A stretch of 64,000 nt of DNA from Streptomyces sp. HNM0574 (GCF_012726235.1 NZ_JAASAH010000001.1:124001-188000), one strand, 5' to 3'. Shown: positions 1 through 8,661, numbered from the stretch's first letter. Made by a program: numbers and translations. Notes: generated from the letters alone by a model not told the origin.

Positions 1-384
1 CGAGCCGACGCTCGGCGTGCAGCCCGCGCCGGCCGCGAAGAGGAACAGCAGCCAGTCCGCCGCGCCCGAGCGCGCGGCCAGCACCAGCCCCGCGACGGAG
101 GCGACCGAGACCAGCATCGTCGGGCGCAGCACCCGCGCCTGCCCGTGCCGGTCGACGAGCCGGGAGATCTGCGGGCTGAGCGCCGCCGTGGCCAGCGCGA
201 CCGTCGCCGCGAGGGCACCGGCGAGCCCGTAGCGGCCGCTGAGCTGGGAGATCATCGTGACGATCCCGACCCCCGTCATGGACAGGGGGAGACGTCCGAA
301 GAAGCCGGCCGCGGAGAAGGCGGCACTGCCGGGCGACGCGAAGATCGCGCGGTAGGAGCCGGAGGAACGGGAGGAACTGGACAA
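1..384 (-). CDS. MFS transporter, N-terminal part (gene runs off the left edge)
   Basis: The reverse strand encodes the first membrane segments of a major facilitator superfamily permease. The readable frame has a short Ser/Arg-rich N-terminus, then a segment beginning YRAIFASPGSAAF and two hydrophobic helices; LSPQISRLVDRHGQAR sits in the loop where MFS proteins carry their conserved cytoplasmic motif between helices 2 and 3. The C-terminal two thirds lie outside the window, so substrate cannot be judged. The start is uncertain: no ATG exists in frame, and I chose a TTG at 384-382 with a weak AAGAG about 10 nt upstream. It is transcribed away from hemH, so the 140 bases between them must carry two divergent promoters. 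Family assignment is fairly safe; the start is not. Confidence 0.7.
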   Translation of the reverse strand, partial: MSSSSRSSGSYRAIFASPGSAAFSAAGFFGRLPLSMTGVGIVTMISQLSGRYGLAGALAATVALATAALSPQISRLVDRHGQARVLRPTMLVSVASVAGLVLAARSGAADWLLFLFAAGAGCTPSVGS

Positions 385-524
385 GGGGGCGACGCTCTTG
401 CTGCTCGGGTGCCGGTCGGGACGGAGGGGGCACCGGCGGGCGCGTAAGGGACGTCGGTGCCCATACAGCTTACGGGTGGGAGGCGGCGGCCCGGACCGCC
501 CGCGGGTAAGGCAGGATCGGAGAT

Positions 525-1679
525 ATGTCCGATGCGCTCGATGTCACCGAAGCCACCGCCGACGAGGCGGCCCGCCCCTACGACGCCCTTCTCCTGCTGT
601 CCTTCGGCGGGCCCGAGGGGCCCGAGGACGTGGTCCCGTTCCTGGAGAACGTGACCCGCGGCCGGGGCATCCCGCGCGAGCGGCTGGAGGAGGTCGGGCA
701 GCACTACTTCCTCTTCGGCGGCGTCAGCCCGATCAACGCCCAGTGCCGCGAGCTGCTCCAGGCGCTGCGCAAGGACTTCGCCGAGTCCGGCCTGAACCTG
801 CCGGTGTACTGGGGCAACCGCAACTGGGCGCCGTATCTCACCGACACCCTGCGGGAGATGGTGCGCGACGGGCACCGGCGCATCCTCACCCTGGCCACCA
901 GCGCGTACGCCTCCTACTCGGGCTGCCGCCAGTACCGCGAGAACCTCGCCGAGTCGCTGGCCGCGCTGGAGGCCGAGGGCCTGCCGGTGCCCCGGGTGGA
1001 CAAGCTGCGGCACTACTTCAACCACCCGGGCTTCGTGGAACCGGTCACCGAGGGCGTCCTCGCCGCCCTGGACACGCTCCCCGAGGACGTACGCGACGGC
1101 GCCCACCTGGCGTTCACCACGCACTCCATCCCCACCGCCGCCGCCGACACCTCCGGCCCGGCGGAGCAGCACGGCGACGGCGGCGCGTACGTCGCCCAGC
1201 ACCTGGACGTCGCCCGGCTGATCGCGGACGCGGTGCGCGAGCGCACCGGCGTCGAGCGGCCCTGGCGGCTCGTCTACCAGTCCCGCAGCGGCTCGCCCAG
1301 CACGCCCTGGCTGGAGCCGGACATCTGCGACCACCTGGAGGAGGTGCACGGCGCCGGCGTCCCGGCCGCCGTGATGATCCCGGTCGGCTTCGTCTCCGAC
1401 CACATGGAGGTCCTGTACGACCTCGACACCGAGGCCCGGGACAAGGCGGCCGAACTGGGCCTGCCCGTCGCCCGTTCCGCGACGGTCGGCTCCGACCCGC
1501 GCTTCGCCGCCGCCGTGCGCGACCTCGTGCGCGAGCGTGCCGCCACCGAGCGCGGGCAGGCGCCCGAGCGCTGCGCGCTGGGCGCCCTCGGCGCTGGGCA
1601 CGACCTGTGCCCGGTCGGCTGCTGCCCGGCCCGGGCCCCGAAGCCCGCCGCCGCGGGCGCGGACAGCCCCTGGGCCTGA
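525..1679 (+). CDS. hemH: Ferrochelatase (actinobacterial coproporphyrin type)
   Basis: 384-residue ferrochelatase that inserts Fe2+ into a porphyrin late in heme synthesis. Near the N-terminus [18 protein letters not shown] is the classic family opening; the metal-binding region follows, and the C-terminus carries a cysteine cluster (Cys-Ala-Leu near 347, then DLCPVGCC). Such clusters ligate a [2Fe-2S] centre in actinobacterial enzymes. In Actinobacteria this protein normally acts on coproporphyrin III (the CpfC reaction, upstream of HemQ) rather than protoporphyrin IX; that is family knowledge, not visible here. The start ATG has GGAG very close by and a CAGGAT hexamer 7 nt upstream. The inositol monophosphatase gene follows 52 nt downstream and probably shares the transcript. 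Confidence 0.95.
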   Translation: MSDALDVTEATADEAARPYDALLLLSFGGPEGPEDVVPFLENVTRGRGIPRERLEEVGQHYFLFGGVSPINAQCRELLQALRKDFAESGLNLPVYWGNRNWAPYLTDTLREMVRDGHRRILTLATSAYASYSGCRQYRENLAESLAALEAEGLPVPRVDKLRHYFNHPGFVEPVTEGVLAALDTLPEDVRDGAHLAFTTHSIPTAAADTSGPAEQHGDGGAYVAQHLDVARLIADAVRERTGVERPWRLVYQSRSGSPSTPWLEPDICDHLEEVHGAGVPAAVMIPVGFVSDHMEVLYDLDTEARDKAAELGLPVARSATVGSDPRFAAAVRDLVRERAATERGQAPERCALGALGAGHDLCPVGCCPARAPKPAAAGADSPWA

Positions 1680-1731
1680 GCCGGGCCCGACCCGACGAGT
1701 ACGCGACACCGAGCCACGAGCAAGGAGCACC

Positions 1732-2541
1732 GTGAGCGACCAGCTCGACCAGCTGAAGGCCGAACTCCTCGAACACGCGCTGGAGGCAGCCCGCCGCGCC
1801 GGCGAGCTCCTCCGGGACGGCCGCCCCGCCGACCTGGGGGTGGCGGCGACCAAGTCCAGCGCGGTCGACGTCGTGACGGAGATGGACCTGGCCTCCGAGA
1901 AACTGATCACCGGCTACCTCGCCGAACACCGGCCCGACGACGGCCTGCTGGGCGAGGAGGGCGCGGCCACCACCGGCAGCAGCGGCGTCCGCTGGGTCGT
2001 CGACCCGCTGGACGGCACCGTCAACTACCTCTACGGGCTGCCCGGTTGGGCGGTCTCGGTGGCCGCCGAGTACGAGGGCGAGACCGTGGTGGGCGTGGTG
2101 GAGGCGCCCACCCGGAGCGAGACCTTCCGCGGCGTCCTCGGGCACGGGGCCTTCCGCAACGCCCAGCCGCTGCACTGCCGCCCGGCGCCCCCGCTGGCGG
2201 AGGCGCTGATCGGCACCGGCTTCAACTACGTGCACGAGCGGCGCCTCGCCCAGGCCGAGGTCGCCCGCCAACTCATCCCGCAGGTACGGGACATCCGCCG
2301 CTCGGGCTCGGCCGCGATCGACCTGTGCGACGTGGCCGCGGGCCGCCTGGACGGCTTCTACGAGCGCGGGCTGCACCTGTGGGACCTCGCCGCCGGTGAC
2401 CTCATCGCCCGCGAGGCGGGCGCGCGCACCGGCGGCCGCCCGGGCTGCGGCCCGGACGGCGATCTGACCGTCGCCGCCTCGCCCGGCGTCTTCGAGCACC
2501 TCCAGCCGCTGCTGGACCGGCTCGGCGCCTGGCACGACTGA
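1732..2541 (+). CDS. suhB: Inositol monophosphatase family protein
   Basis: 269-residue Mg2+-dependent sugar/inositol phosphatase. The metal-binding signatures are intact: GEEG near residue 70, DPLDGTVNY near residue 92 and the C-terminal WDLAAGDLIAREAG motif. The GTG start has AAGGAG 5 nt upstream; a longer open frame upstream overlaps hemH and has no ribosome site, so I rejected it. Family members dephosphorylate inositol-1-phosphate, fructose-1,6-bisphosphate or related substrates, and the exact one cannot be read from sequence. The M. tuberculosis gene at the same place is annotated suhB (Rv2701c), and the surrounding order supports orthology. A strong hairpin follows the stop codon. Confidence 0.88.
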   Translation: MSDQLDQLKAELLEHALEAARRAGELLRDGRPADLGVAATKSSAVDVVTEMDLASEKLITGYLAEHRPDDGLLGEEGAATTGSSGVRWVVDPLDGTVNYLYGLPGWAVSVAAEYEGETVVGVVEAPTRSETFRGVLGHGAFRNAQPLHCRPAPPLAEALIGTGFNYVHERRLAQAEVARQLIPQVRDIRRSGSAAIDLCDVAAGRLDGFYERGLHLWDLAAGDLIAREAGARTGGRPGCGPDGDLTVAASPGVFEHLQPLLDRLGAWHD

Positions 2542-2558
2542 GCGGCGCGGGCACACGG

Positions 2559-2593
2559 ACGGGCCCCGGGGAGCGGAACTCCCCGGGGCCCGT
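2559..2593. terminator. Intrinsic terminator hairpin after suhB
   Basis: A perfect 15-bp stem (2559-2573 with 2579-2593) and a 5-nt loop. It lies between the convergent stops of suhB and the 58-residue protein gene, so it can serve both strands. No long U-tract follows, as is usual in Streptomyces. Confidence 0.8.
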
Positions 2594-2629
2594 TCGTGAT
2601 CGTGGCCGTGCGGTGCCCGGCCCGGTGGA

Positions 2630-2806
2630 TCAGGCCGAGGCGCTGGTGCCGACCTCGACGCCGTGCTCGGCGGCGAGGCGGTGCAGGTCCTCCAGCTCGG
2701 ACTGCTCGACTTCGACGAGGAAGTCGTCGCCCGACTCACGAGCGCGGTGCAGGTCGGACTCGGTGTTCCGTATGCGCTGCAGGATGCCTGCGGTGAACGC
2801 GTCCAT
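2630..2806 (-). CDS. Small conserved acidic protein, 58 aa
   Basis: Short cytoplasmic protein with no membrane segment. About two thirds of it (from ILQRIRNTESDLHRARES to LEDLHRLAAEHG) looks like a pair of charged amphipathic helices, possibly a coiled coil, ending in a small Ala/Ser tail. I do not recognise a named domain. The ATG at 2806 is chosen because a strong GAGGGGG ribosome site lies 6 nt upstream; the frame stays open further upstream but without any site. It faces suhB across a shared terminator and is transcribed divergently from cutR. The codon pattern is typical coding (GC-rich third positions), so it is probably a real gene. Function unknown. Confidence 0.72.
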   Translation of the reverse strand: MDAFTAGILQRIRNTESDLHRARESGDDFLVEVEQSELEDLHRLAAEHGVEVGTSASA

Positions 2807-3174
2807 GTGCGCCCCCTCGTCATGGGTCGGTGGCACGGGGGTGTGCCGAGGGTCAGGGTCAGGTCTGTGCGGCGGACCCCGATCACTGTGCGGCCCCCGC
2901 TCTGGACGGTCGGCAGCGCGTGGGGGCCGTTTCCGTGACGTCCGGTGACCCGGCGTCCGGCCCTCCGTGGCATGCCGCCTACGGGGTGTGATCGTGGATG
3001 TGCTTCTCGTCCTCCCCAGGCGCACTCCCGCGAAAACCTCAACTCCCGGGGAGAAACGGTGAACAGGCCCCGGCGCGCACCCCGCCGCCGGGACGCCCGC
3101 GGAGGCCCGGACCGGGCTCTTACAGCCGGTTTACCGGAGTTCGGGGCACGATGGTGGCAGTGCGGAGTGCCCTG

Positions 3175-3192
3175 ATGTCACGCATGTCACGC
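3175..3192 (+). promoter_or_regulatory. Tandem 9-bp direct repeat upstream of cutR
   Basis: The 9-mer ATGTCACGC occurs twice head to tail, with a weaker third copy (GGGACACGG) just after. It sits 63 nt before the cutR start. OmpR-class regulators bind tandem direct repeats of about one helical turn, so this could be an autoregulatory CutR site; that is inference. The remaining DNA between the small protein gene and cutR (2807-3254) holds no gene I can support. It contains promoter-like CACGAT at 3147-3152 but no convincing -35. Confidence 0.35.
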
Positions 3193-3254
3193 GGGACACG
3201 GTGGCGGACCGCAGAACCCGGAACCGCAGCAGGAACAGCAGGAAGGACAGCGCC

Positions 3255-3908
3255 GTGCGCGTACTCGTCGTCGAGGACGAGCAGTTGCTCGCCGATGCCG
3301 TGGCGACCGGACTCCGCCGGGAGGCCATGGCCGTCGATGTGGTCTACGACGGAGCCGCGGCGCAGGAGCGCATCGACATCAACGACTACGACGTCGTCGT
3401 GCTCGACCGCGACCTGCCGCACGTGCACGGCGACGACGTCTGCCGCCGGATCGTCGAGCTGGGCCTGCCCACCAGGGTGCTGATGCTGACCGCCTCCGGC
3501 GACATCAGCGACCGGGTCGAGGGCCTGGAGATCGGCGCCGACGACTACCTCCCCAAGCCCTTCGCCTTCTCCGAGCTGATCGCCCGCGTCCGGGCCCTGG
3601 GGCGGCGTACGACGACGGCGCTGCCGCCGGTGCTGGAGCGCGCCGGCATCCGGCTGGACCCGAACCGGCGCGAGGTCTCGCGCGAGGGCCGGGAGATCCA
3701 GCTGGCGCCCAAGGAGTTCGCCGTGCTGGAGGTGCTGATGCGCGCCGAGGGCACCGTCGTCTCCGCCGAGCAGCTGCTGGAGAAGGCGTGGGACGAGAAC
3801 ACCGACCCCTTCACCAACGTCGTCCGCGTCACGGTCATGACGCTGCGCCGCAAGCTCGGCGAGCCCGCCGTGATCCTCACCGTGCCGGGCGCGGGATACC
3901 GGATCTGA
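3255..3908 (+). CDS. cutR: CutR-type response regulator (OmpR family)
   Basis: 217-residue two-component regulator: receiver domain with acidic residues E7-D8, phospho-acceptor Asp51 and Lys101 (DYLPKPF), then a winged-helix DNA-binding domain from about 125 with LAPKEFAVLEVLM and the VRVTVMTLRRKLGEP recognition region. The GTG start gives MRVLVVEDEQLL, the correct beginning of a receiver; a longer frame upstream runs through the direct repeats and is unlikely. The kinase gene follows within 3 nt. In S. coelicolor the orthologous pair, between suhB and the DUF4193 gene, is CutRS, linked to the response to misfolded secreted proteins; orthology here rests on gene order and the kinase's sensor cysteines. 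Confidence 0.9.
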   Translation: MRVLVVEDEQLLADAVATGLRREAMAVDVVYDGAAAQERIDINDYDVVVLDRDLPHVHGDDVCRRIVELGLPTRVLMLTASGDISDRVEGLEIGADDYLPKPFAFSELIARVRALGRRTTTALPPVLERAGIRLDPNRREVSREGREIQLAPKEFAVLEVLMRAEGTVVSAEQLLEKAWDENTDPFTNVVRVTVMTLRRKLGEPAVILTVPGAGYRI

Positions 3909-3911
3909 GTG

Positions 3912-5168
3912 ATGTCCGCCTCGACCGGCCCCGAATCCTCCGGGGCGAGCGCCGTCCCGCCCAAGCCGACCTGGGACCCGCGCGAGCCCTCCCGCCCGTA
4001 CCCGTGGCTGCGCCCGACCATCCGGATACGGCTCACCCTGTTGTACGGCGGCATGTTCCTGATCGCCGGCATCGTGCTGCTGACGATCATCTATCTGCTG
4101 GCGGCCCAGGCGCTCCAGGAGAACACCGCGCTGCCGTTCCGCATCCTCGACGCCAACGCCCAGCTGACCTCGGACCGTTGTCCGGGGCTGACGGGCACGC
4201 TGCCGAGCGAGGTGTTCATGCAGCGCCTCTCGGAGTGCACCGACGCGCAGCGCGCCCTCGCCCTCGACCAGCTGCTGCGGCGCTCGCTGATCGCGCTGCT
4301 GGGCCTCGCCGTCGCCGCGTTCGCCTTCGGCTACGTGATGGCGGGCCGGGTGCTGGCCCCGCTGGGCAGGATCACCCGCACCGCACGCCAGGTGGCCGGC
4401 TCCGACCTGCACAAGCGGATCGAGCTGGAGGGCCCGGACGACGAGCTCAAGGAGCTCGCCGACACCTTCGACGAGATGCTCGACCGCCTCGACCGCGCCT
4501 TCACCGCGCAGCAGCGCTTCGTGGCCAACGCCTCGCACGAGCTGCGCACCCCGCTGGCGATCAACCGGACCCTGCTGGAGGTCCAGCTCTCGGACCCGGA
4601 CGCGTCGCCGGAGCTCCAGCAGCTCGGCAAGACCCTGCTGGCGACGAACGAGCGCAGCGAGGAGCTGGTCGAGGGCCTGCTGCTGCTCGCGCGCAGCGAG
4701 AACGAGATCGTCGACCGCAAGCCCGTCGACCTCTCCGAGGTCGCGAACCAGGCGGTCGAGCAGGTACGCGGTGAGGCCGGGAACAAGGGCCTGGAGTTGC
4801 GCGGAGTGCGCCAGCCCGCGTATGCACAGGGCAACGGCGTCCTGCTGGAGCGGGTCGCGCTGAATCTGCTGCAGAACGCCGTGCGGTACAACCTGCGGGA
4901 GGGCGGCTGGGTCTCGGTCACCACGGAACCGCTTCCCGGGCAGGCGGTGCTGGTGGTGGAGAACACCGGCCCCGCCGTCCCGGCGTACGAGATCGACAAC
5001 CTCTTCGAGCCGTTCCGGCGGCTCGGCGGGGACCGTACGGGCAGCGACAAGGGGGTCGGGCTCGGGCTGTCGATCGTGCGCTCCGTGGCACGGGCGCACG
5101 GCGGCACGGTGAGCGCGGAGCCGCGGGAGGACGGCGGTCTCGTGATCCGGGTCGCGCTGCCCGTCTGA
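3912..5168 (+). CDS. cutS: CutS-type sensor histidine kinase
   Basis: 418-residue membrane kinase. Two transmembrane segments (about 41-63 and 122-146) enclose an extracytoplasmic loop of roughly 58 residues holding exactly two cysteines (Cys90 in DRCPG and Cys109 in SECTD). CutS homologues are reported to use such a pair as a redox/disulfide sensor. A HAMP linker follows, then HisKA with phospho-acceptor His209 in NASHELRTPLA, and the ATPase domain with NLLQNAVRYN and GLGLSIV boxes. The start could be this ATG or the GTG immediately before it at 3909; both give nearly the same protein. It is co-transcribed with cutR. Confidence 0.9.
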   Translation: MSASTGPESSGASAVPPKPTWDPREPSRPYPWLRPTIRIRLTLLYGGMFLIAGIVLLTIIYLLAAQALQENTALPFRILDANAQLTSDRCPGLTGTLPSEVFMQRLSECTDAQRALALDQLLRRSLIALLGLAVAAFAFGYVMAGRVLAPLGRITRTARQVAGSDLHKRIELEGPDDELKELADTFDEMLDRLDRAFTAQQRFVANASHELRTPLAINRTLLEVQLSDPDASPELQQLGKTLLATNERSEELVEGLLLLARSENEIVDRKPVDLSEVANQAVEQVRGEAGNKGLELRGVRQPAYAQGNGVLLERVALNLLQNAVRYNLREGGWVSVTTEPLPGQAVLVVENTGPAVPAYEIDNLFEPFRRLGGDRTGSDKGVGLGLSIVRSVARAHGGTVSAEPREDGGLVIRVALPV

Positions 5169-5286
5169 GAACGTCCGGTGGGCGTTTCCGGACCCGGTGC
5201 ACAACCGGATTCGGGCCCTCCGTTTGTTCGCCATATGCGGAATCCGTACCGTTTCACCAGGTCGGCGCGGGGCCTTGACAGGGCCC

Positions 5287-5300
5287 TGTGATCGATCACA
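5287..5300. promoter_or_regulatory. Perfect 14-bp palindrome, possible operator upstream of the DUF4193 gene
   Basis: TGTGATCGATCACA is a perfect palindrome inside a slightly longer one, preceded directly by a TTGACA hexamer at 5275-5280. It resembles a cAMP-receptor half-site pair but the arms are 2 bp too close (N4 instead of N6), so the identity of the binding protein is open. The rest of 5169-5606 holds no gene. It has a weak 6-bp hairpin after cutS (5173-5193), a short CCGGG/CCCGG dyad near 5340, and an AT-richer stretch at 5490-5520 that may contain the DUF4193 promoter. Confidence 0.35.
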
Positions 5301-5606
5301 CAGGCGGTTTTCCCGGGCGGCTTGCGGAGGTGGCGCATACCGGGAAGAAAACCCGGAAAATCCAGGTTTCCGCAGGTGGGGATCGTGGGCAGTACCCGGG
5401 GTGCACGCGCTGAGCGTGCCCCTGGGACCGTTTATGGTCCTCCTCGGCACCGGCCGTGATCACCTCTTCAGGGGTGCGGTTGGGTGTCGATTGAGTAACA
5501 GACCTTGATGTGAGGCAAAATCTCCGCCTCGGGTCGGGCACAAGTCCGGCCTCTCACGCGTTACGTGCGCTGGAGACACCGCAGACACCCAGAGGGGGAG
5601 AGCGAC

Positions 5607-5906
5607 ATGGCAACGGACTACGACACCCCACGCAAGACCGATGACGACGTCAACGAGGACAGCCTCGAGGAACTGAAGGCCCGGCGGAACGACAAGTCCG
5701 CGTCCAATGTGGACGTCGACGAGTTCGAGCAGGCCGAGGGCCTCGAACTGCCCGGAGCGGACCTCTCCAACGAGGAGCTGTCCGTCCGCGTACTGCCGCG
5801 CCAGGCCGACGAGTTCACGTGCATGAGCTGCTTCCTCGTGCACCACCGCTCGCAGCTGGCCGCGGAGAAGAACGGTCAGCCGATCTGCCGCGACTGCGCG
5901 GCCTGA
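5607..5906 (+). CDS. DUF4193 family zinc-ribbon-like protein
   Basis: 99-residue acidic protein found throughout Actinobacteria. The first 70 residues are charged (ARRNDKSASNVDVDEFE) and the C-terminus has a four-cysteine knuckle, C-MS-C ... C-RD-C, in FTCMSCFLVHHRSQ and PICRDCAA, consistent with one bound Zn2+. The mycobacterial homologue is Rv2699c, also next to dut and the DUF3093 gene. No function is established. The ATG has a strong AGAGGGGGAG site upstream. The EcsC-like gene follows 31 nt later and is probably in the same operon. Confidence 0.88.
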   Translation: MATDYDTPRKTDDDVNEDSLEELKARRNDKSASNVDVDEFEQAEGLELPGADLSNEELSVRVLPRQADEFTCMSCFLVHHRSQLAAEKNGQPICRDCAA

Positions 5907-5937
5907 CCGGGATCCAGCGGGACCCGGGAGGCCGGCC

Positions 5938-6867
5938 GTGACGGACGACGACGCACGACGTGACGGAGAGCGGGGCGAGCCTGACCAGCCGTCCCCGCTC
6001 CTGCCGGCGAAGCGGCGTTTTCCGGCGGCGAAGCGGCTCACCGAGCTCCCGCGACTGCCGGGACGACGCAGGGCGCCCGCGGGGGACGCCTCGGCGTCCC
6101 CGGAACGGCCCAGGGCCGTGGTCCCGGAGCCGGGCAAGGGGGGCGAGGCCGCGACCGCCGAGGCGGCGGACAGCGGAGCCGGGGAGGTGCCGCGCGGCAA
6201 GGTGCGGGCCTTCCTCGGAGTGGTCACCGACCGCATCATCGACACCGCGCCGCGTGTGCCCGTGCGTGATCTGCGCACCCTGCGCGCGCAGTTCCCGGGG
6301 CTCGGCCCCGACGAGATCGCCGACCGGCTCATCGCCGGCGCGATGAACAGCTCGGCCACCGTCGGCGCCGGTGTCGGCGCAGCGGCGATGATGCCCGTAC
6401 CGCCCGCCATGCCGGCCGAACTGGCCGCCGAGATCGTCGGCGTCGCCTCGGTCGAGCTGAAGCTCGTCGCCGAGCTGCACGAGGTGTACGGGCACCGGCC
6501 GCCCGGCAACGCGACCCAGCGGGGCACCGCCTACCTGGGCGCCTGGACCTCGGAGCGGGGCATCGACGTCGTCCGCCCCGTGACGCTGAACGCCGTCGGC
6601 GGCCAGCTCAAGCGGGAGGTCAGGCAGCAGCTGCTGAAGCGCACCGCACGCACGCTGCCGAACCTCGCGCCGTTCATGATCGGGGCCGTCGTCGGCGCCG
6701 TGATGAACCGGCGGGACACCAAGAAGGTCGCCGAGAAGATCCGCGACGACCTGCGCTCCCGCGCCGTCGCCTGGGACGCGCTCCCGGAGACGGCCCACGA
6801 GCCCCTGGACCCGGCGCCGGCCCCGAGCCGCCGCAAGGGCCTGCCCCGGGGCCGCGACCGGGCCTGA
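5938..6867 (+). CDS. EcsC-like conserved hypothetical protein
   Basis: 309 residues. The first 90 are low-complexity and rich in Arg, Pro and Ala. From about residue 95 a folded region begins, with a Gly/Ala-rich hydrophobic segment (VGAGVGAAAMMPVPPAMPAE), a helix VELKLVAELHEVYG and a second hydrophobic patch FMIGAVVGAVMNRRDTKK. This arrangement resembles EcsC-family proteins, but I see no diagnostic motif, so the label is tentative. The GTG start has GGGAG 7 nt upstream. It converges on the DUF3093 gene 42 nt downstream, with a weak G/C-rich hairpin (about 6875-6892) between them. Confidence 0.65.
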   Translation: MTDDDARRDGERGEPDQPSPLLPAKRRFPAAKRLTELPRLPGRRRAPAGDASASPERPRAVVPEPGKGGEAATAEAADSGAGEVPRGKVRAFLGVVTDRIIDTAPRVPVRDLRTLRAQFPGLGPDEIADRLIAGAMNSSATVGAGVGAAAMMPVPPAMPAELAAEIVGVASVELKLVAELHEVYGHRPPGNATQRGTAYLGAWTSERGIDVVRPVTLNAVGGQLKREVRQQLLKRTARTLPNLAPFMIGAVVGAVMNRRDTKKVAEKIRDDLRSRAVAWDALPETAHEPLDPAPAPSRRKGLPRGRDRA

Positions 6868-6909
6868 CACCGCGGGCCCGCACGGGCCCGGGTGCCCCAA
6901 CTCCCGCCG

Positions 6910-7434
6910 TCAGCCGCCCTGCTGGGCGCTCCCGTCCTTCGCGCGCTCGTCCTCGACCTCTGTGTTCTTCGCGCGCTCGTGGCCGAGCGCAGCGAGTAGC
7001 CGCTCCGGGGTGCGCGTCGAGAGGTAGACGTACGGGGTGGGGTCGGCCGGGTCCGTGATCTCGATCCGGACGGCGGTCTTCACGTAGGCCCGCAGCAGCA
7101 TGTGCGCGCGCGGGTCCGCCTTGTGCGTGCGCCAGGCGCGGGTCTCCTCCTCGTCCAGCGCGTGGGCCTCGCCCAGCGCGGACAGCGGGATGCGCGCGTC
7201 GCCCGCGACCAGCGAGCCGGCCACGACCCGGATGCGGGCCGAGCCGTAGGAGCTGACCAGCACCGCCGAGGCCGCGGCGCCCACGACCAGTCCCGCCAGC
7301 ATCGGCAGGGTGCCGAAGGGCAGCAGCGTCAGCGCGGTGACGACGCCGACCATGAACGCGACGAGCCACCACGAACGCGGCGCGGTGAGGCGCTCGTCGT
7401 AGGGCTGGGCGTGGTGCTGGAGAGGAGATGCCAT
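6910..7434 (-). CDS. DUF3093 domain membrane protein
   Basis: 174 residues with two adjacent transmembrane helices near the N-terminus (WWLVAFMVGVVTALTLLPFG and MLAGLVVGAAASAVLVSSYG). A soluble domain follows that includes GSARIRVVAGSLVAGDARIP and ITDPADPTPYVYLSTR. The C-terminal half matches the DUF3093 pattern (a PH-like fold in membrane anchors); the mycobacterial counterpart Rv2698 lies beside dut in the same way. The last 30 residues are charged and low-complexity. The ATG start is the only sensible one. It is transcribed towards the EcsC-like gene and divergently from the thioesterase gene 82 nt away. Function unknown. Confidence 0.85.
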   Translation of the reverse strand: MASPLQHHAQPYDERLTAPRSWWLVAFMVGVVTALTLLPFGTLPMLAGLVVGAAASAVLVSSYGSARIRVVAGSLVAGDARIPLSALGEAHALDEEETRAWRTHKADPRAHMLLRAYVKTAVRIEITDPADPTPYVYLSTRTPERLLAALGHERAKNTEVEDERAKDGSAQQGG

Positions 7435-7516
7435 GGTTCCCAGACTGCCACGCCGCCTGGGACGACCCCGCCACAGGTGGGACCCCTGACAGGACTCGGC
7501 GGTAGGGTCTGCTCAC

Positions 7517-8146
7517 GTGAGTGCTGACCGACCATCCCACGCCCCAGGCGACCCGGCACCGGCCCCGGCCGCGGAGAACCGGCTGACGCCGCCCCCGGAC
7601 GCCGTGCCGCCCGTGCGCCACCCCGAAGCCCCGGCCCCCGGCGAGCTGCTCGGCGCCCACTACGACCGCTGCTTCGGCTGCGGCACCGGGCAGCCGCACG
7701 GGCTGCACCTGGAGGCGCGCGCGGGCGAAGGCGTCAACATCACCGCCGAGTTCACGGTGAAACCGGCCCATCAGGGCGCGCCCGGACTCGCGCACGGCGG
7801 GGTGCTGGCCACCGCGCTGGACGAGACGCTGGGCTCCCTGAACTGGCTGATGCACGTCATCGCCGTCACCGGCCGGCTGGAGACGGACTTCGTCCAGCCC
7901 GTCCCGGTGGACACGGTGCTGCACCTCGACGCCCGCGTGACGGCCGTGCACGGGCGGAAGATCTACTGCTCGGCCACCGGCCGCATCGGCGGCCCCGAGG
8001 GGCCCGTCGCGGTCCGCGCCGACGCCCTCTTCATCGAGGTCAAGGTCGAGCACTTCATCGACAACGGCCGCGACGAGGAGATTCAGGAAGCGATGGCCGA
8101 CCCCGACCAGGTGCGCCGTGCCCGTGCGTTCGAGGTGAACCCGTGA
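7517..8146 (+). CDS. PaaI-type hotdog-fold thioesterase
   Basis: 209 residues. After a Pro/Ala-rich N-terminal 45 residues comes a single hotdog domain: YDRCFGCGTGQPHGLHL, then the catalytic helix LAHGGVLATALDETLG and the strand LETDFVQPVPVDTVLHL. The HGG and Asp/Glu of the helix are the usual acyl-CoA thioesterase residues. Its acyl substrate cannot be deduced. The GTG start has no Shine-Dalgarno sequence but a TAGGGT hexamer lies 8 nt upstream, so the message may be leaderless. Its stop codon overlaps the start of dut (GTGA), implying translational coupling. Confidence 0.85.
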   Translation: MSADRPSHAPGDPAPAPAAENRLTPPPDAVPPVRHPEAPAPGELLGAHYDRCFGCGTGQPHGLHLEARAGEGVNITAEFTVKPAHQGAPGLAHGGVLATALDETLGSLNWLMHVIAVTGRLETDFVQPVPVDTVLHLDARVTAVHGRKIYCSATGRIGGPEGPVAVRADALFIEVKVEHFIDNGRDEEIQEAMADPDQVRRARAFEVNP

Positions 8147-8649
8147 GCCGCCCGCCCGTCGACGTCCTGCTGCGCCGCCTCGACCCCGAGGTGCCGGTGC
8201 CCGCCTTCGCACATCCGGGCGACGCGGGCTGCGATCTCGTGACGACCGAGAGTGCCGAACTGGCCCCGGGCGAACGGACGGTGCTGCCCACCGGTGTCTC
8301 GATCGCGCTGCCCGACGGCTACGCGGCCTTCGTGCACCCGCGTTCGGGCCTCGCCGCCCGTTGCGGCATCTCTTTGGTGAATGCACCCGGAACGGTCGAT
8401 GCCGGGTACCGTGGGGAGATCAAGGTGATCGTGGCCAACCTCGATCCGCGCGAGTCGGTGCGGTTCGAGCGGCTCGACCGCATTGCCCAACTCGTCGTCC
8501 AGCAGGTGGAGAAGGTGCGCTTCCACGAAGTGGAGGAGTTGCCGGGCTCGGCGCGGGCCGCGGGGGGATTCGGCTCCACAGGCGGCCACGCTTCGGCCGC
8601 GCAGCTAAACGAAGACATCCGGTCGGGGCCGGCCGGCATTCCGACCTGA
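8143..8649 (+). CDS. dut: dUTP diphosphatase
   Basis: 168-residue trimeric dUTPase hydrolysing dUTP to dUMP and pyrophosphate. It keeps uracil out of DNA and supplies the thymidylate precursor. All five family motifs are present in order: AGCDLVTTE, HPRSGLAARCGI, NAPGTVDAGYRGEIKV, RIAQLVVQ and the C-terminal Arg/Gly arm GGFGSTGGH. A short tail follows the arm. Start GTG overlaps the thioesterase stop by four bases. The DUF3710 gene begins 12 nt after the stop and is likely in the same operon, as in mycobacteria (dut next to Rv2696c). Confidence 0.97.
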   Translation: MSRPPVDVLLRRLDPEVPVPAFAHPGDAGCDLVTTESAELAPGERTVLPTGVSIALPDGYAAFVHPRSGLAARCGISLVNAPGTVDAGYRGEIKVIVANLDPRESVRFERLDRIAQLVVQQVEKVRFHEVEELPGSARAAGGFGSTGGHASAAQLNEDIRSGPAGIPT

Positions 8650-8661
8650 GAGGACAGTGAC

